Below, one piece after another: positions 16,011 through 24,467 of a stretch of 64,000 bases of DNA (its first letter is position 1; each line of letters opens with the position of its first letter). The stretch is taken from assembly GCA_025465095.1 (NCBI GenBank), contig JAODME010000005.1, positions 124,001 to 188,000 on the forward strand. Reading direction: 5' to 3'. Position numbers and translations under genes: made by a program. The DNA is from Microbacteriaceae bacterium. GTDB taxonomy: Bacteria > Actinomycetota > Actinomycetes > Actinomycetales > Microbacteriaceae. The notes below the pieces were generated by a model. The model made no database searches and was not told where the DNA came from. It saw only the letters and a program-made list of their open reading frames with translations.

Positions 16011-19000
16011 GTGTGGCGCGCTGATAGACGAGACGAGACGGGGGACTTCCTGTCTGAATTCGAAGAGAACCCGACCCATGCCGAGCCGCAGGTCACTGCA
16101 CCTCACGTGGTCAGTGTCGGGGATTCCTCCCACCGGCTCGGGAATGTCGCCGAGTCGACCTGGCAGAGCTGGCGCGAGGAGCTGTCCCGTGTCGGCGGGC
16201 GATCTCCGCTGCTGCATTTCGTCGACGCCCCGCGCACCCGCATCGAACTGTCCACGACGCACCCCGGTGGGCTCGCGCGGTTCATCACCGGCAAGACGAC
16301 GCTGCTCTCCAATCTCATCCGCGACGACCTCGCTCTCCGCGCGGCGAGGACCGCCGCTGCGGAGATCACTGCCAAGGGCGTGGAGCTGCAGACGGCGCGT
16401 GGCATCGATTCCGTTCACCTAGGCATCGGCATCGCCGAGTGGCAATACGATTCGGAGGCGTTCTGCGCGCCGATCCTGCTGCGCCCCCTCGCGATCCGCC
16501 GCTACGGGCGCGACTTCGAGATCCGGCTCCGCGGTTCGGCCTACCTCAACCCCGAACTCGCCCGCGCACTCAAGGCCCAGTTCGCGATCGAACTCGACGC
16601 GGCCTCTTTCGCCGCGCTGGCCGAGACGGATGGCTCGTTCAAGCCCAACCCGGTCATCGATCGCCTGCGTGGCCTGACCTCGCACCTGGAGTGGTTCAAC
16701 GTCCAACCGCGACTCGTCGTGTCGTCCTTCGCCGACGTTCAGGCCCGCTTGTTCGAGGACGCGGCCGAGCTCGATCACCCTGTTCTCGACGCGCTTGCCG
16801 GAAACGTGAACGCCCGCCGCATAGTCGAGGACGACTATGCCCCGGTCGAACCTCAGCACCAAGACCTGCGGGCACCGGAGACGGACACCCTCCTGCTGGA
16901 CGCCGACGCGGAGCAGGAGAACATCGTTGCGCAGATCGCGGCCGGAAACTCGGTCGTGGTCAAGACCCTTCCTGGCACGGGAGGCACCCAGACCGTGGTG
17001 AACGCGGTCGGCTGTCTCGTCGCCCAGAACAAGAGGGTGCTCGTGGTGAGCCCGCGCCGCTCGAGTCTCCTCGGGCTGCAGGCTCGGTTCGCCGACATCG
17101 GGCTCGGCGGTGTGGCGGTCTCACCGGCGACGCTTCGGCGCGACCTGATCCGGTCGATCGCACGCAACGAGAAGGCGAAGCAGCCCCACGTCGGCGAAGT
17201 CGACGAGGCGCTCGTGCGGCTGCGGAAGGTGCTCCTCGACTACCGCACGGCCATCGCGCGCAAGGACGATGTCCTGGGGATCTCCGTGCTCGACTGCCTC
17301 ACCGAACTCTCCCGCCTCGCCCTGCTGACGAGACCACCGTCGACGACTGTTCGTCTCAGCCGCAGTTCGGTCGAGCGGATGGCGGATGCCCGGGGCAGGG
17401 CCGCGGAGGCGATGGTGCAGGCCGCCACCCTCGGGGAATTCAAGTATGGACCGGGTGATTCGCCCTGGTACGGAGCGACCTTCGCAACGAGCGAGCAGGC
17501 CAGTCGCGCGCACTCGCTCGCGAAGAAGCTGCACCAGACTGATCTGCCGCGACTGCTCGTACGCGCGGGGGAGCTCATCGGTTCCACTCGGATGCGCCCG
17601 TTCGGGAGCATCATCCAGCTCGGCGTGTACCTTCGACTGCTCACCGATATCCGCGACACGCTCGACAAATTCCAGCCGGTCGTCTTCGACCGGTCGCTGA
17701 GCGAACTCGTCGCCGCCACCGCGTCGCGGCGCGAGTCGCCGGAGATGTCCGGGGCCAACCGGCGCCGTCTGAAGAAGCTGGCGCGTGAGTACGTGCGGCC
17801 GGGCGTGCACGTGAGCGACCTGCACGACAGCCTCGCGCGTATCCAGCAGCAGCGCATCCTGTGGCAGCGTTTCGTCGCTGCCGGTGCACCGCCGGAGGTT
17901 CCCGTGGGCATCGCCGACGTTCAGGCCGCGTGGCAGCGAGTTGAACAGGACCTCGCGTCGATCGACGAGCCGCTCAACACGACGCTGCAGAGCGAGCAGC
18001 TCGTGCATCTGCCGATCGCGGAGCTTGGCGATCGACTCGCCCTGCTCGCCGCGGAGTCCGATGTGCTGCACAACCTGCAGGAGCGTGCGGAGATTCGCCA
18101 GATGCTGCGATCACTCGAACTCGACGGGCTCATCGCCGATCTCGCGTCCCGTCACGTGCCCGCAGAGGAAGTAGCCGCCGAGCTCGAACTGGCTTGGTGG
18201 CAGTCCGCACTCGAGTCACTGCTCGAGTCGGACCGTGCCCTCCTCGGAGCCAACACATCTGTCCTCGACCGGCTGGAAGCCGATTTCAGGCTCGTCGACG
18301 ATGCCCACGCCGCGGGCAGCGCTCAGCTGCTCGCTTGGCAGCTGGCGGAGAACTGGAGCATCGGTCTCGTCGACTGGCCGGACGAATCGGCCGGACTGAA
18401 GAGCGCGCTCCGGCAGCCCGCGATCACCTCCGCGAAGCTCCAGTCTGTCGCACCCCACCTGTCCCGGGCGGTGGCCCCGGTGTGGCTAGCTTCGCCATAC
18501 GAGATCGACACCATCACCGACTCCATGCCGGTCGATACCGTGATTCTCGTCGACGCGGGCGCGATGACCCTCGCGGAGAGCATCGGCGCGATCCGACGAG
18601 CCAAGCAGGTCGTCGCCTTCGGTGACCCGGTGACCCAGACACCCGCCGCGTTTCAGATCGCCATCTCGGATGATTTCGAGCAGCCGGCACCGCCGCCGGA
18701 TGAGCCCGACCTCGACGCGCTGCACGCCGACTCGGCGCTCGCCAGGCTCGGCACACTGCTTCCCACCCTCGCTCTCACCAGGAGCTACCGCGCTGGAGGC
18801 GAAGACCTCGCCGAATTGGTGAACAGACGCTTCTACGCCGGAAAGATCGACTCGCTGCCCTGGGCGGGCTCCTTCCTCGGGCATCCCAGCATCAAGGTCG
18901 ACTTCGTGTCGGGCGGACACGGGATGCCGGACCCGGAGAGCGGCGCCGTCGAGAGTGTGGACGCTGAAGTGGCGCGAGTGGTCGAGCTCGTGCTCGAGCA

Positions 19001-19793
19001 TGCCGCAACGCGCCCTCGGGAGTCGCTCATGGTCATTACGGCGAGTGCAAAGCACGTCGTCCGTGTGCAGCACGCGGTGCTGACGGCCGTTGCCGCGCGA
19101 CCGGAATTGAACGAGTTCATCCTGAGCGACCGTCCTGAACCGTTCACCGTGATGACGCTCGATCAGGCCGTCGCGGAAAGCCGGGACCGGGTCATCTTCT
19201 CGATCGGGTACGGACGCACGCCGCACGGCCGGGTTCTCTCCGATTTCGGTGCCCTCGGTCATCCGGGAGGCGAGAGACTGCTCGCCGTCGCCATGACGCG
19301 CGCCCGGCGTTCGATGGTGATCGTCACCTGCTTCGAGTCGTCGGACATCGACGAGTCGCGCATGAACTTCGGCGCCGTTGCGCTTGCCGACATTCTGGCG
19401 GATGCTGCGGGCCGTGCTCTCGAGACCGCTCCGGTGGACAGCGACGACCCGATGCTCGTCGACCTCGCGCGCCGACTCCAGGCTCGCGGCCTTCGCGTAG
19501 CCGTCGGGCATCGCGGCAAGCTTCCGCTGGTCGCATCGCACGGGGGGATGTGCCTCGCGATCGAGACCGACGCGGAGCTGAACGGCACCGACGGTCAGAT
19601 CACGAGCTTGCGGGAGTCGTTGCGCCTGCGCCCGGAGATGCTTCGTCGACTGGGCTGGCACTATCTTCGCGTGCACGCATTCGAACTGTTCAGCGACCCG
19701 GACGCCGTCGCATACCGAATCGCGAACATGCTCGGCGTATCCTCCGCCCCTCATACAGAACCGATCCCGATCGTTGCCTCCCCGAACGCCTGA
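16011..19793 (+). CDS. Large SF1-helicase-like protein with degenerate Walker motifs and C-terminal endonuclease-like domain
   Basis: This 1260-residue cytosolic protein starts at GTG 16011, divergent from the coiled-coil gene by 75 bp. The N-terminal WQSWREELSRVGGRSPLLHF resembles DUF4011-type leaders of SF1 helicases. At about residues 317-328 the P-loop reads LPGTGGTQT where GxxGTGKT is expected, so the lysine is Gly. At about residue 845 the DEAS position reads VDAGAM. Later motifs remain: VVAFGDPVTQTP, LTRSYRAGGEDLAELVNRRFY, and VAMTRARRS. The last 110 residues (LAIETDAE ... RPEMLRRLGWHYLRVHAFELFSDP) resemble the MTES_1575/Vsr-like endonuclease tail. The protein is probably a nucleic-acid binding pseudo-helicase, though all motifs were read by eye. 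Confidence 0.8.
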   Translation: MWRADRRDETGDFLSEFEENPTHAEPQVTAPHVVSVGDSSHRLGNVAESTWQSWREELSRVGGRSPLLHFVDAPRTRIELSTTHPGGLARFITGKTTLLSNLIRDDLALRAARTAAAEITAKGVELQTARGIDSVHLGIGIAEWQYDSEAFCAPILLRPLAIRRYGRDFEIRLRGSAYLNPELARALKAQFAIELDAASFAALAETDGSFKPNPVIDRLRGLTSHLEWFNVQPRLVVSSFADVQARLFEDAAELDHPVLDALAGNVNARRIVEDDYAPVEPQHQDLRAPETDTLLLDADAEQENIVAQIAAGNSVVVKTLPGTGGTQTVVNAVGCLVAQNKRVLVVSPRRSSLLGLQARFADIGLGGVAVSPATLRRDLIRSIARNEKAKQPHVGEVDEALVRLRKVLLDYRTAIARKDDVLGISVLDCLTELSRLALLTRPPSTTVRLSRSSVERMADARGRAAEAMVQAATLGEFKYGPGDSPWYGATFATSEQASRAHSLAKKLHQTDLPRLLVRAGELIGSTRMRPFGSIIQLGVYLRLLTDIRDTLDKFQPVVFDRSLSELVAATASRRESPEMSGANRRRLKKLAREYVRPGVHVSDLHDSLARIQQQRILWQRFVAAGAPPEVPVGIADVQAAWQRVEQDLASIDEPLNTTLQSEQLVHLPIAELGDRLALLAAESDVLHNLQERAEIRQMLRSLELDGLIADLASRHVPAEEVAAELELAWWQSALESLLESDRALLGANTSVLDRLEADFRLVDDAHAAGSAQLLAWQLAENWSIGLVDWPDESAGLKSALRQPAITSAKLQSVAPHLSRAVAPVWLASPYEIDTITDSMPVDTVILVDAGAMTLAESIGAIRRAKQVVAFGDPVTQTPAAFQIAISDDFEQPAPPPDEPDLDALHADSALARLGTLLPTLALTRSYRAGGEDLAELVNRRFYAGKIDSLPWAGSFLGHPSIKVDFVSGGHGMPDPESGAVESVDAEVARVVELVLEHAATRPRESLMVITASAKHVVRVQHAVLTAVAARPELNEFILSDRPEPFTVMTLDQAVAESRDRVIFSIGYGRTPHGRVLSDFGALGHPGGERLLAVAMTRARRSMVIVTCFESSDIDESRMNFGAVALADILADAAGRALETAPVDSDDPMLVDLARRLQARGLRVAVGHRGKLPLVASHGGMCLAIETDAELNGTDGQITSLRESLRLRPEMLRRLGWHYLRVHAFELFSDPDAVAYRIANMLGVSSAPHTEPIPIVASPNA

Positions 19794-19872
19794 GCCGCCC
19801 GAGAATCCGGCCCCCGGGGGCGCCCCGGACCCGCGGCATCGCGCTGATCGTGTGCCGCGCCAACGCCGGCGC

Positions 19873-19989
19873 GTGACGACGGATGCGGTGCCGGGCTCGG
19901 ACCCGACGCCGCAGAATGAGCCGCCGCGGCACGCCGACGACGAGAACGACGACCGCCTGCGCGGGGACAAGCCGCCGCACTGGGGGTGA
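19873..19989 (+). CDS. Small acidic/charged hypothetical protein (possible)
   Basis: A 38-codon frame from GTG 19873 (longer version from TTG 19774) encodes a hydrophilic peptide ending in NDDRLRGDKPPHWG. The ending is compositionally unlike the Pro/Arg-rich shadow frames around it. It follows the helicase-like gene by about 80 bp on the same strand and may be co-transcribed. I recall similar K/R-PPHWG endings in relatives but cannot verify that; confidence is therefore low. Confidence 0.35.
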   Translation: MTTDAVPGSDPTPQNEPPRHADDENDDRLRGDKPPHWG

Positions 19990-20017
19990 AGGGCGGCCTA
20001 GCGCCGCGGAGCTGAGA

Positions 20018-20470
20018 CTAGCGACCAGTCGGCAGCGAGTGATTGCCCTCGGCGGTCGGCCGGCCGGCCAGGAGGTCGCGGATCTCGATGAGCAGCTCCG
20101 TCTCGGTGGGCGGCACGTTCGGCGGCGTCGCATCCTCCTCCTGCTTCTGGCGGAGGAATGCGACCTTCTTGAGATGGTTGATCGGCACCACGAGGGCGAA
20201 GTAGACCACCGACGCGACCAGGAGGAACTGCACGAGCGCCGCGATCACCGCGCCGAACGCCAACTCCGCCACCGCCCCGCTCGTGGTGGGAATCTCCACC
20301 ACGAACGCCGTCTTGAGGCTTTCCGCGTTGAAGAGCGCCCCGATGGCCGGGTTGAAGATGCCCTCGACCAGAGAGTTCACGATCGCGGTGAACGCCGCGC
20401 CGATCACGACGGCGACCGCGAGGTCGATGACGTTGCCCCGCAGGATGAATTCCTTGAACCCCTTGATCAT
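20018..20470 (-). CDS. mscL: Large-conductance mechanosensitive channel
   Basis: This 150-residue MscL starts with MIKGFKEFILRGNVIDLAVAVVIGAAF, the diagnostic N-terminal amphipathic helix and TM1. TM2 is ALVQFLLVASVVYFALVV, followed by the C-terminal helix TETELLIEIRDLL. The homopentameric pore in the plasma membrane opens under membrane tension to release solutes during hypo-osmotic shock. The C-terminal tail (GRPTAEGNHSLPTGR) is slightly longer than in E. coli. It is the last gene of the fmdB/cyclo-ligase group on this strand. Confidence 0.97.
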   Translation of the reverse strand: MIKGFKEFILRGNVIDLAVAVVIGAAFTAIVNSLVEGIFNPAIGALFNAESLKTAFVVEIPTTSGAVAELAFGAVIAALVQFLLVASVVYFALVVPINHLKKVAFLRQKQEEDATPPNVPPTETELLIEIRDLLAGRPTAEGNHSLPTGR

Positions 20471-20483
20471 GAGGAGCGGAAGC

Positions 20484-20867
20484 TTATGCCGCTGTCGTCG
20501 CGGACGACTTGGGCGCAGCCGATGACGTGGCAGCAGCGGCAGCCGGCTTCGGCTCCGACTTCACGGAGTCCGATTTCCCGGCATCCGAGCCAGAGCCGCT
20601 CGAGTTCGACGAGTCGCTCGAGGACGAGCTCGAGTCGCTTGAGGATGACGATCCGGATGACGATCCACTCGAGCCCTTGCCGCCCGCGGCCGCCCGGGAG
20701 TCGTTGCGGTAGAACCCCGAGCCGTTGAAACTCACGCCGATGGCGGTGAACACCTTGCGGAGTCGCCCGGCGCAGGCGGGACACACGGTGAGCGAGTCAT
20801 CCGTGAATGACTGCTGAATGTCGAAGGCGTTCGTGCACTCGGTGCAGCGGTAGGAATAGGTGGGCAC
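20484..20867 (-). CDS. FmdB-family zinc-ribbon protein with Ser-rich tail
   Basis: This is 127 residues, beginning MPTYSYRCTECTNAFDIQQS; CTEC and CPAC form the four-Cys zinc ribbon of the FmdB/putative regulatory protein family. After about residue 65 the chain becomes low complexity, with long Ser and Ser-Asp runs and then Ala/Ser, likely disordered. In mycobacteria the equivalent gene also sits between mscL and the 5-formyl-THF cyclo-ligase. FmdB was originally linked to regulation of amidase/formamidase genes, but no function is established for this branch; a zinc-binding regulatory or chaperone-linked role is inferred. Confidence 0.88.
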   Translation of the reverse strand: MPTYSYRCTECTNAFDIQQSFTDDSLTVCPACAGRLRKVFTAIGVSFNGSGFYRNDSRAAAGGKGSSGSSSGSSSSSDSSSSSSDSSNSSGSGSDAGKSDSVKSEPKPAAAAATSSAAPKSSATTAA

Positions 20868-20924
20868 GAAGACCTCCGTTGTGGCGCTGAGGAGCGATGG
20901 GGAGAAGAAGTAGAGGTGGCGGAC

Positions 20925-21503
20925 TCAGAAGGTGACGACACCGCTGGGGGTGACGACGCCGTTCACACGCTTGTCGTGCACCTCGCTGGGCACGGAGTCC
21001 ACAAACTCGTTGTCGAAGGTCACAGCATAGACCGGCGGGCAGCGTTCCATCGATCCGAGGGTGCGGTCGAAGTAGCCCCTGCCCCAACCCATGCGCATTC
21101 CTGTCTTGTCGACGGAAGCCGCGGGCACGATGATGAGGTCTACGTCGTTGATCGCGATCGGGCCGAGCAGTTCACCGACCGGCTCGGGAAGGCCGAACAG
21201 CCCCTCCGTCTCCTGCTTCCCGTCGGCGACCGCCCAGTCGAGCAGCCCGTCGTCGCGCGAGATGGGCACCAGAACCCGAATGCCCTGCTCGATCGCCCAG
21301 TCGACGAAGGGACGGGTATCGGGCTCGTCGGTCGTTGACAGGTACGCCGCCACGGACCGTGCACCCGACTCGGTCGTCAGCCGGATCAGTTGATCGCGCA
21401 GCGCCACGGTCGCGTTCGCCCGGTCTCGGGGGCTGAGCTGCCGGCGCCGCTCACGCAGTTCGGCGCGAAGCGCGCGCTTCTCGTGGCTCGCGTCGCGGGT
21501 CAT
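20925..21503 (-). CDS. 5-formyltetrahydrofolate cyclo-ligase
   Basis: The track frame begins at 21542, but ATG 21503 (MTRDASHEKRALRAELRERRR) matches the family N terminus and gives 192 residues. Basic N-terminal residues that contact the folate glutamate tail are followed by the nucleotide/substrate motif GMRMGWGRGYFDR near residue 140. The enzyme converts 5-formyl-THF plus ATP to 5,10-methenyl-THF, recovering an otherwise inhibitory folate form. It is divergent from galU with a 65-bp shared promoter region, an arrangement also found in other actinobacteria. Confidence 0.93.
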   Translation of the reverse strand: MTRDASHEKRALRAELRERRRQLSPRDRANATVALRDQLIRLTTESGARSVAAYLSTTDEPDTRPFVDWAIEQGIRVLVPISRDDGLLDWAVADGKQETEGLFGLPEPVGELLGPIAINDVDLIIVPAASVDKTGMRMGWGRGYFDRTLGSMERCPPVYAVTFDNEFVDSVPSEVHDKRVNGVVTPSGVVTF

Positions 21504-21568
21504 CCTGTCATCATAAACCGACCGCGTCGTGAACCCGCGCAAAAGGCACGACCGTATAACGTTGGCCC

Positions 21569-22459
21569 ATGGCGTTCCAGATAACCAAAGCAGTCATTCC
21601 AGCCGCCGGGCTCGGCACGCGGTTCCTTCCGGCAACGAAGGCAATGCCGAAAGAGATGCTGCCGGTCGTTGACAAGCCGGCCATCCAGTACGTGGTCGAA
21701 GAGGCAGTCGCCGCGGGCCTTGATGACGTGCTGATGATCACCGGACGCAACAAGAACGCGCTCGAGAATCATTTCGACCGGATCGGCGAACTCGAGGCGA
21801 CCCTGGAGGCGAAGGGCGACACCGAGCGGCTTCAGAAGGTGAACTTCTCAAGTGACCTCGCCGAGATGCACTACGTTCGCCAGGGTGACCCGCTCGGTCT
21901 CGGGCATGCGGTGCTGCGCGCGAAGATGCACGTCGGTCGGGAGCCGTTCGCGGTGCTCCTCGGCGACGACATCATCGACGAGCGGGACGTTCTGCTCACC
22001 CGGATGATCGAGGAACAGTCGAAGCGCAACGCGAACGTCGTCGCGCTGCTCGAAGTCGACCCTGCGGTCGCTCACATGTACGGTATCGCCACCGTCGAGG
22101 CCACGGAAACGGATGATGTCGTGCGTATCACCGGGCTGGTCGAGAAGCCCGCCTCGGGCACGGCACCGTCGAACTACGCGATCATCGGACGCTACGTGCT
22201 GCGCCCCGAGGTCTTCGAGGTTCTCGAGAACACCGAGCCGGGAAAGGGCGGCGAAATTCAGCTCACCGACGCCCTCCAGACCATGGCGGAGGACTCGGCA
22301 AGCGGAGGAGTCTTCGGCGTCGTCTTCCGCGGCCGCCGGTACGACACCGGCGACAGGCTCGACTACATCAAAGCGATCGTGCAGCTCGCGGTCGAGCGCG
22401 ACGACCTCGGCCCGGAACTGCGGCCCTGGCTCAAGGCGTTTGCTGGCGGCCTGGACTGA
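21569..22459 (+). CDS. galU: UTP--glucose-1-phosphate uridylyltransferase
   Basis: This 296-residue nucleotidyltransferase has the sugar-nucleotide signature VIPAAGLGTRFLPATKAMPKEMLP at the N terminus, then VDKPAIQYVVEEAVAAG, LGLGHAVLRAK, the metal-binding GDDI, and the C-terminal EIQLTDALQ of bacterial GalU. It makes UDP-glucose for glycolipids, trehalose and cell-wall glycans. It leads a plus-strand group, with rimJ-like and sepX-like genes five and about 50 bases downstream of each other. In mycobacteria a moeA paralogue lies directly after galU; here it is absent. Confidence 0.97.
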   Translation: MAFQITKAVIPAAGLGTRFLPATKAMPKEMLPVVDKPAIQYVVEEAVAAGLDDVLMITGRNKNALENHFDRIGELEATLEAKGDTERLQKVNFSSDLAEMHYVRQGDPLGLGHAVLRAKMHVGREPFAVLLGDDIIDERDVLLTRMIEEQSKRNANVVALLEVDPAVAHMYGIATVEATETDDVVRITGLVEKPASGTAPSNYAIIGRYVLRPEVFEVLENTEPGKGGEIQLTDALQTMAEDSASGGVFGVVFRGRRYDTGDRLDYIKAIVQLAVERDDLGPELRPWLKAFAGGLD

Positions 22460-22464
22460 CCGCG

Positions 22465-23127
22465 ATGGCGACGTCCATCCCCACATTGCGCGAAGGTGGC
22501 GTGACGATTCGCCCCATCCGTTTGCGCGACGCACGGGTGCTCGAACGCGAGCTTCTCGAGAACCGGGGGTGGCTGCGCAAGTGGGAGGCCACCAATCCGA
22601 ACGGCCCGCTCAGCTTCGACACGCGTGCGAGCATCCGCAGCCTTCAGGCCAACGCGCGAGCCGGCTTCGGGTTGCCGTTCGCGATCGAGCAGGACGGCGA
22701 TTTCGCCGGCCAGCTCAACGTGTCCTCGATCACCTACGGCTCGCTCGGGTCGGCCACGATCGGATACTGGGTGTCCGAGCGGTTTGCCGGAATGGGGGTG
22801 ACCCCCACCGCGGTGGCCCTCGCCACCGACTTCTGCTTCTTCCAGGCCGGGCTGCACCGTATGGAGATCTGCATCCGCCCCGAGAACGAACCGTCGCTGC
22901 GCGTCGTCGAGAAGCTCGGCTTCCGCTACGAGGGGCTTCGGCGGCGCTATATCCACATCAACGGTGACTGGCGCGACCATTTCTGCTTTGCGCTTGTCGT
23001 CGAGGAGCTGCCCACCGGGGTGCTGCGTCGGTGGCTTGACGGGCGCGTGCCGGCGGCGAACGCGGTCATTCCCGAGGCCGATCGCGTCGCCGCGAAGGTG
23101 CCGATGCGACTGGGCTCATCCGGCTGA
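22465..23127 (+). CDS. GNAT N-acetyltransferase, RimJ-like
   Basis: This is 220 residues with the RimJ/RimL-type GNAT layout: VTIRPIRLRDARVLE at the start, GQLNVSSITYGSLGSATIGYWV (beta strands around the acetyl-CoA site), a degenerate A-motif VSERFAGMGVTPTAVAL, and PENEPSLRVVEKLGFRYEG near the C terminus. It would acetylate an N-terminal amino group or other amine using acetyl-CoA. It begins only five bases after galU, so the two are co-translated. Position between galU and the SepX/GlpR-like gene matches mycobacterial synteny (galU-moeA-rimJ-glpR), minus moeA. Confidence 0.9.
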   Translation: MATSIPTLREGGVTIRPIRLRDARVLERELLENRGWLRKWEATNPNGPLSFDTRASIRSLQANARAGFGLPFAIEQDGDFAGQLNVSSITYGSLGSATIGYWVSERFAGMGVTPTAVALATDFCFFQAGLHRMEICIRPENEPSLRVVEKLGFRYEGLRRRYIHINGDWRDHFCFALVVEELPTGVLRRWLDGRVPAANAVIPEADRVAAKVPMRLGSSG

Positions 23128-23180
23128 CACACCTTCCGGTATTGGCGGTTTTCGCTCGTCTGATCCCCTAGCTTTGAACC

Positions 23181-24101
23181 ATGGGAATAGAAGGCGTCGG
23201 ATCGAGCGTGGTGATCGCTCTCGCCGCCGTGCTCTGGCTTGTCTATCTCATCCCCACCTGGTTCCGTCGTCGCGAATACCTGGCGACCGAACTCAACGCC
23301 GTGCGACTTCAGCAAACCCTCCGCATCCTCGCCGAAACCGCTGAGGTGCCCGAGACTGTGCGCGCCGAGGCGACCGCTCGCAGCGTCGCCGCCCAGCAGA
23401 GGGTCCTGCGGCAGAACTTTCAGCGAGAGCAGGCTGTTCAACGAGCGAGGGAGGCCGTGATGAGCCGCGCCGCGGCGCGGACGCTCGCAAGTCTCAAGCC
23501 GGAGGTGGCCTCGGGCGTGGTCGTGCACTCGGCCGCGGCGCGTCGGCTGCGGCGTTCCCGGGCGACGACGAGCGGTGTGCTGCTGTTCGCTCTCGCCGCC
23601 ATCGGGCTCGGCCTGACCCCGCTCTTCGCGCCCGCAGCGACCCTTCTGGTCGCGACCGGCGGAAGCGTCGCGGTCGGGTCCGTCGCGCTGCTCAGCGCTC
23701 TGGCTTCTGCCGCCCGCAAGCGATCCCGGATCGCGCGCGAACTCCGCACCGCGACGCAGACGTCGAGCGCGATCGTCCCGCCGAACAGGGCTGCCCAGTC
23801 GAGTGAACGGGCGGCGTCCGGCTGGACCCCCGTGCCGTTGCCGAAGCCGCTCTACCTCGGCAAGCCCGCCCCGCAGTCGATCGTGTCCGATGCGACGTTG
23901 GCCCAGACCCGTGCCGCCCTGCTGGCGGAGGCGGAAGAGGCGGAGCGGATGCTGCGTGAAGCCGAGCGCGCCGCGAAGGTGACGCCGATCATCCGTCTCG
24001 CTGCGGCCGAGAGTCGTTTCGCTCGGATGGGAATCATCGACGACAGCGAGAACACCGTCACGAACCTCGACGACGTGCTCCGCCGTCGCCGCGCAGTCTG
24101 A
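23181..24101 (+). CDS. SepX/GlpR-like membrane protein (cell-division associated family)
   Basis: This is 306 residues from ATG 23181. An N-terminal membrane segment (VVIALAAVLWLVYLIPTWF) is followed by RRREYLATELNAVRLQQTLRIL and an Ala/Arg/Glu-rich helical region. A hydrophobic hairpin lies at about residues 128-175, then a long cytoplasmic C-terminal tail ending in a helix rich in Ala/Glu/Arg. The gene order galU-rimJ-this protein is that of SepX in Streptomyces and GlpR in corynebacteria, membrane proteins that support FtsZ-ring function together with the MoeA-like Glp. Assignment rests on topology and synteny, since pairwise similarity cannot be measured here. Confidence 0.7.
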   Translation: MGIEGVGSSVVIALAAVLWLVYLIPTWFRRREYLATELNAVRLQQTLRILAETAEVPETVRAEATARSVAAQQRVLRQNFQREQAVQRAREAVMSRAAARTLASLKPEVASGVVVHSAAARRLRRSRATTSGVLLFALAAIGLGLTPLFAPAATLLVATGGSVAVGSVALLSALASAARKRSRIARELRTATQTSSAIVPPNRAAQSSERAASGWTPVPLPKPLYLGKPAPQSIVSDATLAQTRAALLAEAEEAERMLREAERAAKVTPIIRLAAAESRFARMGIIDDSENTVTNLDDVLRRRRAV

Positions 24102-24244
24102 GCTCTCGAGCGCGCACGGCGTCGAGACCCGGGTTATTGCGCTCAAATCGCGCGGCGGGCGACAATCTCCCCACTTCCGGTGGTGAAGTCGCGAGGCGAG
24201 CGCGAATTCGCCGGCCGGAATCCTGATATCGTGAATGTCGGTAC

Positions 24245-24320
24245 GGGCCCTTGGCGCAGTTGGTAGCGCGCCTCGTTCGCATCGAGGAGGTCAGGAGTTC
24301 GAATCTCCTAGGGTCCACCA
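24245..24320 (+). tRNA. tRNA-Ala (anticodon CGC)
   Basis: A complete 76-nt cloverleaf with encoded CCA. The acceptor stem GGGCCCT pairs with AGGGTCC (one G-U), the D arm is GCGC...GCGC, and the anticodon stem CCTCG/CGAGG frames the loop TTCGCAT with anticodon CGC, which reads GCG. The T arm is AGGAGTTCGAATCTCCT. It reads alanine codons common in this GC-rich genome. A perfect hairpin terminator begins three bases after CCA. Confidence 0.96.
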
Positions 24321-24322
24321 CC

Positions 24323-24364
24323 GGAACAAGCCCCGACCGCAAGGTCGGGGCTTGTTCCGTTTCT
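24323..24364 (+). terminator. Strong intrinsic terminator after tRNA-Ala
   Basis: A perfect 16-bp stem GGAACAAGCCCCGACC / GGTCGGGGCTTGTTCC with a GCAA tetraloop is followed by GTTTCTC. It ends the tRNA transcript and also blocks read-through toward the convergent yihY-like gene. Confidence 0.9.
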
Positions 24365-24467
24365 CTCCGAGCGCCATATCCCGGCGCGGCCGCGCAAGCC
24401 CCGTCTGACCACGCCGGAGGTGCTTCAGCTGAGGAGTCTCGAGGCGGTCGACCTGCCGAGGAGGGGT

